Source of the DNA: Abelmoschus esculentus
Lineage: Eukaryota; Streptophyta; Magnoliopsida; Malvales; Malvaceae
Assembly (NCBI GenBank): GCA_035048815.1
Contig: JAUCBN010000025.1
Span: 12,424,501 to 12,488,500, forward strand
Direction: 5' to 3'
Length of the DNA stretch: 64,000 nt
Below are positions 23,042-35,300 of the stretch, one piece after another. The notes under the pieces are model-generated. The model was not told the origin of the DNA, ran no database searches, and worked only from the letters and a program-made list of their open reading frames with translations. The translations under genes and the position numbers were made by a program. How positions within the stretch are numbered: position 1 is the first letter of the stretch; each line of letters begins with the position of its first letter.

Positions 23042-24930
23042 ATGACCAGGGCCAATCCAACCAACCCCTTATACGAGTTAGATCCAGAGATCGAAAGAAC
23101 AGGGCTAAGGTTGAGGAGACAAATCCGAGGAGTCATGGCAGAAGTTCAGGCAGACAAAACATACCTGCCGGCAATGAAGGTCTTCCGCCGCCACCTGGGC
23201 CGCGGCAGCTGACTGTCATAGATTTCTTGGAGGAGGACTTAAATGCACTAAACCCAGGCATCGTTACACCCGAGATTGAAGCAGCCCATTTTGAACTTAA
23301 ACTTGTTATGTTCAATATGTTAAACACAATTGGACAATTTGGTGGGTCTGCAACTGAAGACGCAAGGCAGCATCTCAAATCCTTCATGGAGATTTGCAAC
23401 TCTTTCAAAATCCATGGAGTCCATGAAGATGTCTTGCGATTAAAGCTATTCCCCTATTCACTGAGGGATAGGGCGAAAGCTTGGTTAAATAGCATTCCAA
23501 CAGGATCTATTGGATCCTGGAGTGAACTTTGCCGTGATTTCATTACTTGCTTTAATCCTACTAATCTATACGATAGAATCCGTAATGAAATTACTTCTTT
23601 CCGACAGGCTGAAGACGAACCAATGTACGAGGCATGGGAACGCTACAGAGAGCTATTGCACAAATGTCCGCTGCATGGATTTCCATTATGGACACAAGTG
23701 ACAATGTTTTACAACGCCACAAATGCCCCGACAAGAATGATGTTGGATGCCTCGGCAAACGGCACACTCCTAGACAAAGCACCTGAGGAAGCTATTGAAA
23801 TCTTGAATAAACTCGCAAGGAATGACTTCCAGTTTCCTACATCGAGACGAGGAGGAGTAAGACGCCAAGCCACGGTAAACGAATTAGATTCATCAAGTTC
23901 AGTGGCAGCACAATTGGCCTCTCTTACCAAGATGGTGCAAAACCTACAGTTACAGCACAATACCTGTGAGGTCAAGGTAATTGATTCATACTGTGACTTA
24001 TGTGGAGGAAACCACAGTTCCGCTGACTGCATGAATCAAGAAACTGGTATGTATGTTGGGAACTACAACCGCAACAATGTGATGTCCAACACATACAACC
24101 CCTCATGGAAGAGGCATCCAAACTTATCATGGAGCAACCCAAACAATGCCTTAAACCCAATTACCCAACCATCGGGATTTTAGTAGCTAATGCCGCAGCA
24201 ACAAGTCCAACAACCGATGCCGCGGCAGCAGATGCAGCAGCAACCGGTAAATTTATTGGAAAATACGCTAAAGGCCTTCATGATGAAAACTGAGTCATAC
24301 ATGGCAGAAAATAGTAATTTCATCAAGAGGATCGACGCCTTCATGAATAGGACTGAGATGAGGCTGCAAAATCAAGGAGCGGCCATAAAAACGCTGGAAA
24401 CTCAGGTTGGGCAGTTTCCTCAATGCATAAACACTAGACCACAAGGAGGCCTACCTAGCAATACTGAAGTTGCTAAGGTAATAAACCACGAACAATGTAA
24501 GGCAATCACTACTAGGAGTGGTCTACAGCTGAAGGAAAAGATCCCAGAAAGCCAAACTCAATCAGCAGATCAAGCAAGAAAAGAGGCCGAGCAAACTGAA
24601 GCTGATAACACTGCCTCGGCAGCAAGCACTGCAGCGCCTGAGCAGCCTGCCGAGGCAGCAACAACTCCCGTGGTGCCAGGTATAAAATTTCAAACTCAAG
24701 AAACCCTGGAGGAGATGAGACTACCACCACCTTTCCCGCAAAGGTTGAAAAAGCAAAAACAGGACCAGCAATTCAAGAAGTTCCTCGACATCTTGAAGCA
24801 AGTCCACATCAACATACCGTTTGTTGAAGCGATTGAACAAATGCCCAATTACGCCAAGTTCCTAAAGGACATGGTGTCCAAGAGAAAACGGATAGGTGAG
24901 TTTGAGATAGTGGCTGCTACCTAGGGATGC
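23042..24930 (+). pseudogene. gag of element A
   Basis: ATG at 23042 begins MTRANPTNPLYELDPE as in the sister copies. A one-base loss near 23152 (GGCAGACAA where E has GGCAGGACAA) shifts the frame, so the open frame seen from 22975 reads leader first and enters Gag from about 23150. The core Gag domain follows (LNTIGQFGGSATEDARQHL to MYEAWERYRELLHKCPLHG). A zinc knuckle CDLCGGNHSSADC (C-x2-C-x3-H-x4-C) lies near 24000, and a Gln-rich linker follows. TAG stops lie at 24181-24186 (two in a row) and 24922-24924. Gag would form the particle and bind element RNA. The region to 24921 ends in the conserved block VEAIEQMPNYAKFLKDMVSK. Confidence 0.9.
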
Positions 24931-25493
24931 ATGGCAATGCTGCATAACCGCATGCCACCAAAGTTAAAAGATCCTGGATGTACTACACCTTGTGCGATTG
25001 GAAAGAGTTATGAAGGAAAGGCCCTATGCGACCTTGGAGCAAGCATAAACCTCATGCCTAAATCAGTCTTCCAAAAGCTTGGAATTGGAAGGTCGAAGCC
25101 TACACCAATGATGCTCCAACTTGCGGATAGATCCTATGTGCAACCTGAAGGCAAAATCGAGGACATACTGGTAAGAGTTGACAAGTTTATTTTTCCTGCC
25201 GACTTCCTTGTCCTTGACTGTGAAGCAGATGACAAGGCACCGATCATCCTTGGGAGACCCTTCCTAGCAACTGGACGCACATTAATTGACGTGGAAAAAG
25301 GAGAATTAGCAATGAGAATCAATGATCAAGAAATAAAATTAAATATATGTCAATTTCTGAAGAGACACAATGAACTAGAGGAAGAATGTCAAATACTGAA
25401 TAACCCAGATGAAAATTACACATTACCTTGTCTTAGGAACAACTGCCTCGGCAGTGAGCACCATAACATACCCAGGGATGCCTCGGCAGTGAT
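24931..25493 (+). pseudogene. Protease of element A (retropepsin-like)
   Basis: It is in the same frame as gag. CDLGASINLMPKSVF (about 25027-25070) is the aspartic protease active-site region, with DLGA where D-S/T-G-A is usual. The flap-side and C-terminal block APIILGRPFLATGRTLID follows at about 25240-25290. The enzyme would cleave Gag-Pol. The frame then leaves the pol frame around 25440-25490, so a frameshift separates it from RT. Confidence 0.88.
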
Positions 25494-27542
25494 ATGGATA
25501 AGGATTACAGCAGTTCTTCGGACAGTACTGAGACAACCGAGAAAGAGGACGCTAACTGGACAGCACATCTTCCAGGTAAGTACTTTGAAACATTAGAATA
25601 TAAGGGGAAGAATGAACAATCCGTAAATATAGAACCATCTGTCACAAATCTAAAACCCTTACCAGAAAAACTAAAATATGCTTATTTGGGAGATAACCAC
25701 ACGATGCCGGTAATTATTTCTTCTAAGGTGTTGCCAGAACAGGAATAGACCTCGATAGCAATGCTGCGGCAGCACAAAAAGGCAATTGGATGGTCAATTG
25801 ACGATTTGAAAGGAATAAGTCCAACAGTATGTATGCATAAAATCCTCCTAGAAGAAGACCATAAACCCATTATTGAAGCTCAAAGGAGACTCAACCACGC
25901 TATGAAGGAGGTAGTACGTAAGGAAATAATCAAGTGGCTTGATGCAGGAATTATTTATCCTATCTCTGACAGTGCATGGGTAAGCCCGGTACAATGTGTA
26001 CCTAAGAAAGGTGGTATGACTATCATAACCAACGAGAACAACGAACTAATACCAACCAGGACTGTGACAGGTTGGAGGGTTTGTATGGACTATCGCAAGT
26101 TGAATAAAGCAACAAAGAAGGATCACTTCCCTTTACCCTTCATTGATGAAATGCTTGATAGACTTGCCGGTAAACCTTATTACTGTTTTCTTGATGGTTA
26201 TTCAGGATATAATCAAATTGCCATTGATCCAGAAGATCAAGCAAAAACCATTTTTACTTGCCCCTACGGCACTTACGCATTTAGAAGGATGCCGTTCGGC
26301 CTCTACAATGCCCCGGCAACATTCCAGAGATGCATGATGGCAATTTTCTCTAACATGATAGAGGACTTCTTGGAAATATTCATGGATGATTTCTCAGTTT
26401 TTGGAGACAGTTTTGATCACTGCCTCGGCAATCTCGGGAAAGTGCTGCAAAGATGTGAAGAATCTAACCTAGTCCTAAACTGGGAAAAATGCCATTTTAT
26501 GGTAAACGAAGGTATTGTGTTAGGCCACAAAATATCATCACAAGGAATAGAAGTGGATAAAGCCAAGATATATGTCATAAAGAATTTACCTCCACCAATT
26601 TCTGTGAAAGGGGTTCGAAGCTTCTTGGGCCATGCAGGTTTCTATAGACGGTTTATTTCTAATTTCTCCAGAATTTCTAAACCTCTTTGCAACTTGCTCG
26701 AACAAGATAGGAAATTCGAATTTAATAAGGAATGCACTGACGCATTCGAAACTCTCAAGGAGAAGCTAATCACTGCACCAATAGTAATTCCACCGGATTG
26801 GTCGCTGCCATTTGAATTGATGTGTGATGCCAGTGATCATGTTGTCGGGGCAGCACTCGGGCAGAGGAAGAATAATTTGTTCCACGTGATATGTTATGCT
26901 AGTAAAACGCTCAATGATGCACAAATCAACTACACCACAACAGAGAAAGAATTACTAGCCGTGGTATTTGCCTTTGACAAGTTTCGATCATATCTCATTG
27001 GAACAAAGGTCATTGTCCATACTGATCACTCGGCAATTAAATACCTCTTCTCAAAGAAGGATGCCAAGCCTAGATTGATTAGATGGATCCTTATTTTACA
27101 AGAATTTGACGTTGAAATCAGAGATCGCAAGGGTACAGAAAACCAAGTGGCCGATCATCTCTCTAGATTAGAGAACAAGGACAATACCCACTTACTTGAA
27201 GATATACAAGATGAATTTCCAGATGAACAAATACTGCAAATTGTTACAACTACAAAGGATACTGCCGAGACAGAGGGCGCAGTAGTGTACAACCGCGCTG
27301 CCGCGGCATTGACTGAATACATCTCCGCAACTTTGGCAGAAGACATTGCTGCAGTAACATCCACCCCCTGGTATGCTGATCTTGTTAACTATCTAGTTTG
27401 CGGTATTATCCCCTATAACCTCAACCATAACGAAAAGAAGAGGTTTGAGCATAATGCAAAACATTATTTCTGGGACGACCCTCTTCTGTTTAAGCATTGT
27501 GCAGATCCGGTTATAAGAAGATGTGTGCCAGAAGAAGAATAA
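25494..27542 (+). pseudogene. Reverse transcriptase and RNase H of element A
   Basis: One frame runs from about 25494 with a TAG at 25746-25748 and then open from 25761 to a TAA at 27540. RT motifs: SDSAWVSPVQCVPKKGG (about 25965), VCMDYRKLNKATKKDHFPLP (about 26080), FRRMPFGLYNAPATFQRCM (about 26280) and the catalytic FMDDFSVFG (about 26380). RNase H motifs: ELMCDASDHVVGAALGQ (about 26815), TTEKELLAVVFAFDKF (about 26940) and VIVHTDHSAIKYLF (about 27010). The DxD-type catalytic residues are visible. It would copy element RNA to cDNA and remove the RNA strand. Apart from two stops it is well preserved. Confidence 0.93.
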
Positions 27543-28676
27543 AAAGCAGTACTCCAACACTGCCATGACTCACCTTGCGGTGGACACTTTGGAGGAAATA
27601 AGACAGCAGCAAAGGTACTGCAATCTGGCCTATACTGGCCCACACTCTACAAAGATGCCCATGACTATTACAAGAACTGTGACCGCTGCCAACGCACGGG
27701 TAACATTTCAAGACGACATGAGATGCCCTTACAACCTATACTGGAAGTAGAGCTGTTCGATATTTGGGGCATAAACTTCATAGGACCCTTTCCATCTTCT
27801 CAAGGAAACCTTTATATCTTAGTGGCCGTGGATTACGTATCAAAGTGGGTCGAAGCAATCGCCACACCTCACAATGATTCCAAGACAGTTCACAGATTCC
27901 TCAAGAAAAATATTTTTACAAGGTTTGGAATCCCTAGAGCAATCATAAGTGACGAAGGAAAACACTTTGATAACAGACTTATTGCAGCGACACTAAAGAA
28001 ACTCGGCATCACCCACAAGCTCGCTACGACATATCATCCACAGACAAATGGGCAAGCTTAAATATCCAACAAGGAACTAAAACAGATCCTTGAAAAGGTG
28101 GTAAACCCATCTAGAAAGGACTGGTCTTATCGTCTTGATGATGCTTTATGGGTCTACAGGACAGCATTCAAAACCCCATTAGGGACATCACCATATAAGC
28201 TTGTGTTCAGGAAAGCTTGTCATTTGCCTGTAGAAATCGAACATAAAGCATATTGGGCAGTAAAGAACTTAAATATGGATTGGGAAAGAGCCGGACAGAA
28301 AAGACTACTAGATCTCAATGAGATAGAAGAATTCCGGACAACAACCTATGAGAATGCCAAGATCTACAAAGAGAAAACAAAAAAATGACATGACCGAAAG
28401 TTACTGCTGAGGCAGTTCTTGCCGGGGCAGCACGTCCTCCTTTTTAACTCCAGGCTTAGACTGTTTCCAGGAAAACTTAAATCCAGATGGTCAGGACCAT
28501 TTGAGGTCGTTCGAGTTTTCCCCCATGGAGCCGTAACGATCAAATCACTAAAAGATGACCATGAATTCAAAGTCAATGGCCAATGCTTGAAGCACTATTC
28601 TGGGCCACAAGACATAAAAAATATGGAGACCATCACCTTAGAAGATTCCCTAGCACGCCCTCCTATACAGAATTAA
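27543..28676 (+). pseudogene. Integrase of element A
   Basis: It continues in the pol frame. The zinc-binding HHCC domain shows HCHDSPCGGHFGG and CDRCQRTG (27558-27700). The DDE core shows FDIWGINFIGPF (first Asp, about 27757), AIISDEGKHFDN (second Asp, about 27940) and TTYHPQTNGQ before the expected Glu (about 28030). A TAA replaces the codon after QTNGQA (28059), in the AE pair that carries the catalytic Glu region. Another stop lies at 28386-28388. The C-terminal part LFPGKLKSRWSGPFEVVRVF is typical of gypsy integrases. The end METITLEDSLARPPIQN matches the C-terminus retained in B and E. Inactive. Confidence 0.92.
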
Positions 28677-28768
28677 TGCCGCAACCTTCTATCCCTTCTT
28701 TTCCGCAATCTATAAGAATAATTTATTTTAACGTTATTTTAGGACATTTCATTTTCTTTTGTTTTTAT

Positions 28769-28933
28769 TAGGACAAAGACAAGGTAGAAGCCCCGATCCA
28801 AAGGGCACCACCCACTCGAGTCCAGCCGCCGAGGCAAGCAAAGGCGCAACCATCGCCCTCCCCAAGGACAAAGCATTTGGCATCAAGGCCACGGAGGAAA
28901 ATTGTTACAAGCAGCTCCTCGGAGTCGCTTTAA
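28769..28933 (+). pseudogene. ORF3 tail remnant in element A
   Basis: The frame DKDKVEAPIQRAPPTRVQ to the end SSSSESL and TAA at 28931 matches the last 50 or so codons of ORF3 in B, D and E. Everything upstream, including the start and the PF20167-like domain, is missing. About 90 bases of AT-rich spacer separate it from integrase. A deletion of about 1.4-1.9 kb best explains this. Confidence 0.9.
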
Positions 28934-29870
28934 AATTTCTTTGTCCTTTAAATCAATTTTAATTGCTTTTACTGTTTTTACTTGCTACGCTTAATTCATA
29001 TTCTGTTTTGCCGTATATTCCTTCCAAATATAAAGCATTGAGGAAAATGCTTGGTTTGAGTTTGGGGGTGCAGATTCACTGCCAAGGCAGCAATCTACTA
29101 CCGCGGCCTTGCCAAAAAGGGAGTATTCCAGTGATTTTTTTAAAATTTTTATGCTCCCTGCCTTACTTGAATTGACTGCATACACTCTTGCACTGCTCAT
29201 CATCAGTATTGCTTTAGTTTATTCTTTAAGGCTATAGAAATCTTTCTCCTTACCATGTTTAGGTTCTGCTAAAAGGGCTTAATCTTAGGATGCTTAAGGT
29301 TGAAAACTTAGAAGCTTACTATAGGTAGAACTTTAAAACCTTAAACACTTTTTGGGACTTGTTGGATTAGAGGAATTCTTTTAATGAACTTAGGTGATAA
29401 AGACTTAGATTTTTTTGGGAAAGTAACTAGAGGTGCCTACCACCGGCTCTAGAAAGTCTATTCTTCGTACTAGAGGTGCCCGAAATTGGCTCTAGTATGC
29501 TTTAAGGAATATTAAAAAGAAAAAAAAAGATTTTAGTGAAAAGAAAAACACAAGTCTTTGAAGTGCCTGAAACCGGCTCAAGATTTGGTGTTTGAAAAAG
29601 AAGAGAACACTTAACCAATGTCTATTTGTCTTGAACTTAGAGTTTATCTAAGAAAGCCTTTAATCAACTTGTCCGCGAAAACACACACACTCACAACTCC
29701 TATAGTTTGTTTCTAGGTAAATCCTTGAGTAGCCGAATGGTTAAGACTAAAGAATAGGCCTAGTTATGGTGGGGAGAATAGATGGACATGTAAGACCGAG
29801 AGAGAGTAAAGTTCGGCAAATTGATGGTTTGCATTGCTTGAGGACAGGCAATAGTTTAAGTTTGGGGGTA
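28934..29870 (+). other. 3' noncoding region of A: hairpins and two polypurine tracts
   Basis: No gene is present. Internal stem-loop: AAGCATTG/AGGA/AAATGCTT (29033-29052, one pair lost) with tract TTTGAGTTTGGGGGTG (29055-29070). Three hairpins: 29427-29452, 29470-29495 and a decayed third at about 29556-29583. Terminal stem-loop: ATTGCTTG/AGGA/CAGGCAAT (29833-29852, one T-G wobble), then the polypurine tract ending TTTGGGGGTA at 29870. Confidence 0.88.
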
Positions 29871-32254
29871 TGATAAATGCTCAACACACTATCACTTTTT
29901 ACTCCTTTTATGGGCATTAAGTACCAAATATGCACCCACTTGGACCAACGCATGCACTCAATGTGATATATTTAGAAGTATGCTCATATAGATAATATTT
30001 CCAGAAAAAGGCACGTTTTACTACGTTTTCATATCTGTGCAGGAGAACCAGTGTCGCGGTAGGGACAAGGCCGAGGCAGGACCTGATGCCGAGGCAGCAG
30101 CAGGAAGACAGGAAGCAAGATTATAGGCGATGGAAAGACAAAAATCCAAGGAACGTGTCTGGACTTGAAGCCCATGATTCGGAGCTGGCTAGCGCAAAGA
30201 AAAGCCCAAAGGAAGACCACGCGGGAAAGCCCCCTTAGCCGAATTCAAACTTGGAAATATATTATTATTATGTACTTGACTTGTTCCCTACTCCTAGTTG
30301 TATTCTACTTAGGAAAGGTTTGCCCTAGGTCTAGCCTATATAAAGACCTAGCCACCCAATGTATCAAAGATCGAAATACCTAGGGAGAGCCGACTTCTAC
30401 TCTTGTTTCTTTCCTCTCCATCATGTTCTAAAACCTTCATAGGGTTTAGGTGAAGGTTGTAGAGTATTTGTGAGAGGAGATTGTACTTTATCTTTCATTC
30501 AATGCAATAAGAATTATCAAGGTTTGCTTATCCTTTGTTATTCCTTGTTCTTGCATTCAAGCCCGGGAGGAAAGTTTGTGAGTAATCCATCTATCTAAGC
30601 TCGGGAGTGTTAGATTCACGAAAGGGGTAAGTACGGTGTTTCAATCGCGAAATACTAACTCGGCCTAGTGATAGGTTAAGAGTTTCAGCGGCTAAAAGAA
30701 GTGTGAGATTGGTTGGTGAGTATAATTGGTTCACGCCGGGAGGTATCAAAAAGGACTAGTCATCAACAGCACTCTGACTTAGGGATAAGCGGAGTCATTC
30801 AAGGACACTTTGCCGAACTTTGGTAAACTCTGCCCACGAGCAAGGGATTGCCGCGGCAGACAATGTTATCGCTGCCCAGGCAGTAAAACTGCAGTGCTGC
30901 CGAGGCAGTGATATACGATTGCATTGCACGGAGACAAGTCAACCAATTCCACAATACGACGCAACTGGATCCTAGCTCATCTCTCTACTATTTCAACCCT
31001 TACTTTTATTTTAGTTATTTTTAGTTTAGATAAACCAAATCAATTTACTTGTGTTTTTATCTTTTTATAGAACAAGGAGGTAAAGAAAACATATTAAGTA
31101 TACCGCGGCAGCAACGTGGCCGAGGCAGGACCTGATGCTGAGGCAGCAACCGAAAGAAAAGTAGCGATACTGTAGGCATTTTGAACAGAAAAATACATTG
31201 GACGTTTCTGGATATGCAGCACATGGATCGGAGTTGGTTAGCATGAGGAAAAGCCCAAGGCAAGGCCACGCGGGAAAGCTTCTTACTTGGAATAAACATG
31301 GAAATATTTTATTTATGTACATGACTTGTTCCCTACTCCAAGTTGTATTCTACTTAGGAAAGGTTTGTCCTAGGCCAAGCCTATATAAGACCTAGCCGAC
31401 TAAGGGAATAGGGGAGCCGATTCTTAGAGAGTTCACCCTAAGATTCATTGTTTTCTTTCTCTCAAATTATGTTCTAAGTTTTCTTAGGGTTTAGGTGAAG
31501 GTTGTCGAGTACTTGTGAGAGGAGATTGTACTTTGTTCTTTGTTTCAATGCAATAAAATATCAAGGTTTGCTTATACTTTGCCATTCTTTGTTCTTGCAT
31601 TCAAGATCGGGAGAGAAGTTTGTGAGTAATATATTTATCTAGACTCAGGAGAATTAGATTCACGAAAGGGATAAGTACGGTATTTCAATCGCGAAATACT
31701 AACTCGGCCTAAGGATAGGTTAAGAGCTTCAGCAGCTAAAAGAAGTGTGAGATTGGTTGATGATTATAATTGATTCACGCCGAGAGGTATCATCAAGGAT
31801 TGATCACCAACAGTACTTCGACTTAGGGATAAGCGGAGTCATCCAAGGACACTTTGCCGAACTTTGATAAAGTCCACCCACGAGCAAGGGATTGCCGCGG
31901 CGGACAAGTATCGTTGCTGCCAAGGCAGAAATCTGCAGCACTGCCGAGGCAGTGATGTACAATTGCATTGGACAGAGACAAGTCAATCAAATCCACAATA
32001 CAACATAACTGGATCCTGCCCTCTCTCTTAATCAGATCTCATCCTTTTACTTAGTTTTCTTTATTTCAATTTATTTAGTTTCATTAAAACCCAAATTACC
32101 TGTGTCTTTATTTTATTTCTTTTTACAGAGCAAGAAGACGAAAGAGGCATATTAAGTAGACAAATCCCTGTGGAGACGATACACGATTATACTAATCACT
32201 TTATTACTTGCGATATGTCCACTTGCACCAATTGCGCACTTTTGACACGCAACA
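29871..32254 (+). repeat. Chimeric double LTR: A 3' LTR fused to B 5' LTR
   Basis: 29871-31103 matches the first 1230 or so bases of the A LTR. From 31101 on, sequence matches the B LTR from its position about 180 (compare 39384 onward) to its end GACACGCAACA at 32254. The switch point is TACCG, present in both parents (A at 22839-22843, B at 39384-39388). The two parental positions are not equivalent, so this is not a normal LTR-LTR exchange. The last 90 or so bases of A's LTR and the first 180 of B's are lost. Confidence 0.88.
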
Positions 32255-32260
32255 AGTTTT

Positions 32261-32278
32261 TGGCGTCGTTGCCGGGGA
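32261..32278 (+). other. Primer-binding site of B (tRNA-Asp type, one mismatch)
   Basis: TGGCGTCGTTGCCGGGGA differs from the site of A by one C-to-T change, possibly CpG decay. It lies six bases after the LTR end. Confidence 0.85.
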
Positions 32279-32354
32279 TTGGCAACTAAATTTTGTTTTC
32301 TTTATTTCTTGCTTTTTAATTTTTAATTTTTAATTTTGTTGTTTTTCTTGATGT

Positions 32355-35300
32355 ATGACCAGGGCCAACCCAACCAAACCTCTGTACGAGTTAGACCCAG
32401 AGATCGAAACTATACGGCAAAGGTTGAGGAGACGAATCCAAGAAGCTATGGCAGATCATCCGGCAGGACAAAATTTACCTACCGACAATGGTGTTCTTCC
32501 GCTACCACTAGGGCCGCGGCAGCTCACTGTCAGAGATTTCCTGGAAGAGGACTTAAATGGGTTAAACTCAGGAGCCGTTACACCGGAAATAGAAGCAACC
32601 CACTTTGAGCTAAAACCTGTCATGTTCAATAGGCTCAACACTATTGGACAGTTTGGTGGGTCTATGACTGAAGATGCCAGGCAGCACCTCAAGTCATTCA
32701 TGGAAATATGCAATTCCTTCAAAATCCAAGGAGTCCATGAAGATGTCTTGAGATTGAAATTATTCCCCTATTCACTGAGGGATAGGGCAAAAACCTGGTT
32801 AAATAGCATTCCAGCAGGATCAATAGGATCTTGGAGTGAATTATGCCGAGATTTCATTACACGTTTTAATCCTACAAATTTATATGATCGAATTCGTAAT
32901 GAAATCACTTCTTTTCGACAGGCAGATGATGAACCTATGTACGAGGCATGGGAGCGCTACAAAGAGTTTTTGCACAAGTGTCCTTTGCATGGATTTTCCC
33001 TATGGACACAAGTCACCATGTTCTATAATGCCACGAATGCCACAAAAAGGATGATGTTAGATGTCTTGGCAAATGGAACACTCCTTGACAAAGCACCTGA
33101 GGAAGCTATTGAGATTCTAAACAAACTCCCAAAGAATAATTTTCAATTCCCTACATCTAGGCGAGGAGGAGTAAGACGTCAAGCCACAGTGAATGAGTTA
33201 GACACATCAAATTCAGTGGCAGCACAATTGGCCTCTCTTACCAAGATGGTGCAAAATTTGCAACTACAACAAAATACCCGTGAGGTTAAGGCCATTGATT
33301 CTTTTTGCGATTTATGTGGAGGTAACCACAATTCTTCTGACACTATGAATCAAGAATCCAGCCTGTATATTGGAAACTATAACCAAAACAACATGATGTC
33401 CAACACATACAACCCCTCATGGAAGAGGTATCCAAACTTATCATGGAGTAACCCTAATATTGCCTTAAATCCAACCACCTAACCCACAGGATTCCAACAA
33501 CCAATGCAACATCTGCCGCCGCCGCAGGTCCAGCAGCAATCTGTAAGTTCCTTGGAAAATTCTCTGAAAGCATTCATGATGAAAACTGAGTCATATATGG
33601 TAGAGAAGAGCAACTTTATCAAAAGAACAAATGCATTCATAAATAGGACTGAGATGAGGTTGCAAAACCAAGAGGCAGCAATTAAGGCATTGGAAACTCA
33701 GGTTGGGTAGTTTGCTCAAAATATAAACACTAGACCACAAGGAGGACTACCTAGCAATACTAAAGTTGCTAAGGTAATTGGCCATGAACAGTGTAAGGCA
33801 ATCACTACTAGGAGTGGTCTAAAGCTGAAGATAGGAATTCCAGCAGGCCAAGTTCCATCAATAGAACCAGCAAAAGAGGATTTAGATGCTGAACAAGCTG
33901 ATCCTGATAACACTACCCCAGCAGAAAGCTCAGCAGCTCCTGAACAATCTGCCGAGATAGCAAAAACCCCAGTGGTGCCAGGTATTAAGTTCCAAACTAA
34001 AGAAACCCTGGATGAGATGAGACCACCACCACCCTTCCCACAAAGACTGAAAAAGCAAAAACAGGACCATCAATTCAAGAAATTTCTTGATATTTTAAAG
34101 CAAGTCCACATCAACTTACCATTCGTAGAGGCAATTGAACAAATGCCTAATTATGCTAAATTCTTGAAAGACATTGTGTCTAAGAGAAAGAGATTAGGTG
34201 AGTTCGAAACAATGGCTGCTACTGAAGGATGCATGGCAATGCTACACAATCGCATGCCACCAAAATTGAAGGATCCTGGATGCTTTATCATACCTTGTGC
34301 GATAGGTAATAACTCTGAAGGTAAGGCCCTATACGACCTTGGAGCAAGCATTAATCTAATGCCCAAATCTATTTTTCAAAAGCTTGGAATAGGAAGGGTA
34401 AAACCTACAACAGTGATGCTCCAACTTGCGGATCGATCATATGTGCAACCCGAAGGCAAAATCGAGGACATACTGGTAAGAGTTGACAATTTTATTTTTC
34501 CCGCTAACTTTCTTGTCCTTGATTGTGAAGCAAATGATAATGCACCAATCATCTTGGGGAGACCTTTCCTTGCCACTGGACGAACACTAATTGATGTGGA
34601 AAAAGGAGAGTTGACAATGAGTGTCAATGACCAACAAGTCAAACTCAATGCCTTCCACAATTTGAAAAGGCATGATGATGTAGAAGAGTGCAAAGTCCTT
34701 CACAGCACAGATGTCGGCACAAAGACATCCTGTTTCAACAGCCACTGCCTTGGCAGTATGCTCGGCAGGAAAATGGAAATTCGTTATGGCAGAATATTTG
34801 GCAGGAAAAGCAAGGCAGATGTGGAGGAAACCAACAGGACAACACACTGTCCAGTTATAAAGGGCGCGGTAAGATCAGGAAAAACAAAGATGGACATAAA
34901 GCCAATAGCCAACACTTGAAGAGTCACTTTGGCCAATGATAAGTGCTCAACACACTATCACTTTATACACCTTTTATCAGAAATTATCACCAAATATTCA
35001 CCCACTTGAACCAATGCATGTGCTTCATGTGATATATTTAGAAGTTATACTTAAATAGATAATATTTATAGAAAAAGGCACGTTTTACTGCGTTTTTATA
35101 TCTGTGCAGGAGAACCAATGCCGTGGCAGAGACAAGGCCGAGGCAGGACCTGATGCCGAGGCAGCAGTAGGAAGACAGGAAGCAAAGTGATAGGCGATGG
35201 AAAGACAAAAATCCAAGGAACGTGTCTGGACTTGAAGCCCATGATTCGGAGTTGGCTAGCGCAAGGAAAAGCCCAAAGGAAGACCACACGGGAAATCCCC

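Larger units (their letters stand above)
21611..31103 (+). mobile_element. Element A: Athila-like element with gag-pol but only the tail of ORF3
   Basis: The order is 5' LTR (21611-22936), primer-binding site, gag, protease, RT, RNase H, integrase (to 28676), a 50-codon ORF3 tail, 3' noncoding region, polypurine tract (to 29870), and a 3' LTR that stops at about 31103 where element B sequence begins. The pol order PR-RT-RH-INT and the zinc-knuckle spacing fit the Athila lineage of Ty3/gypsy. Frameshifts and at least six stops make it inactive. It is the only family copy in the window that retains RT and integrase. No matching target duplicate is seen. Confidence 0.9.
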
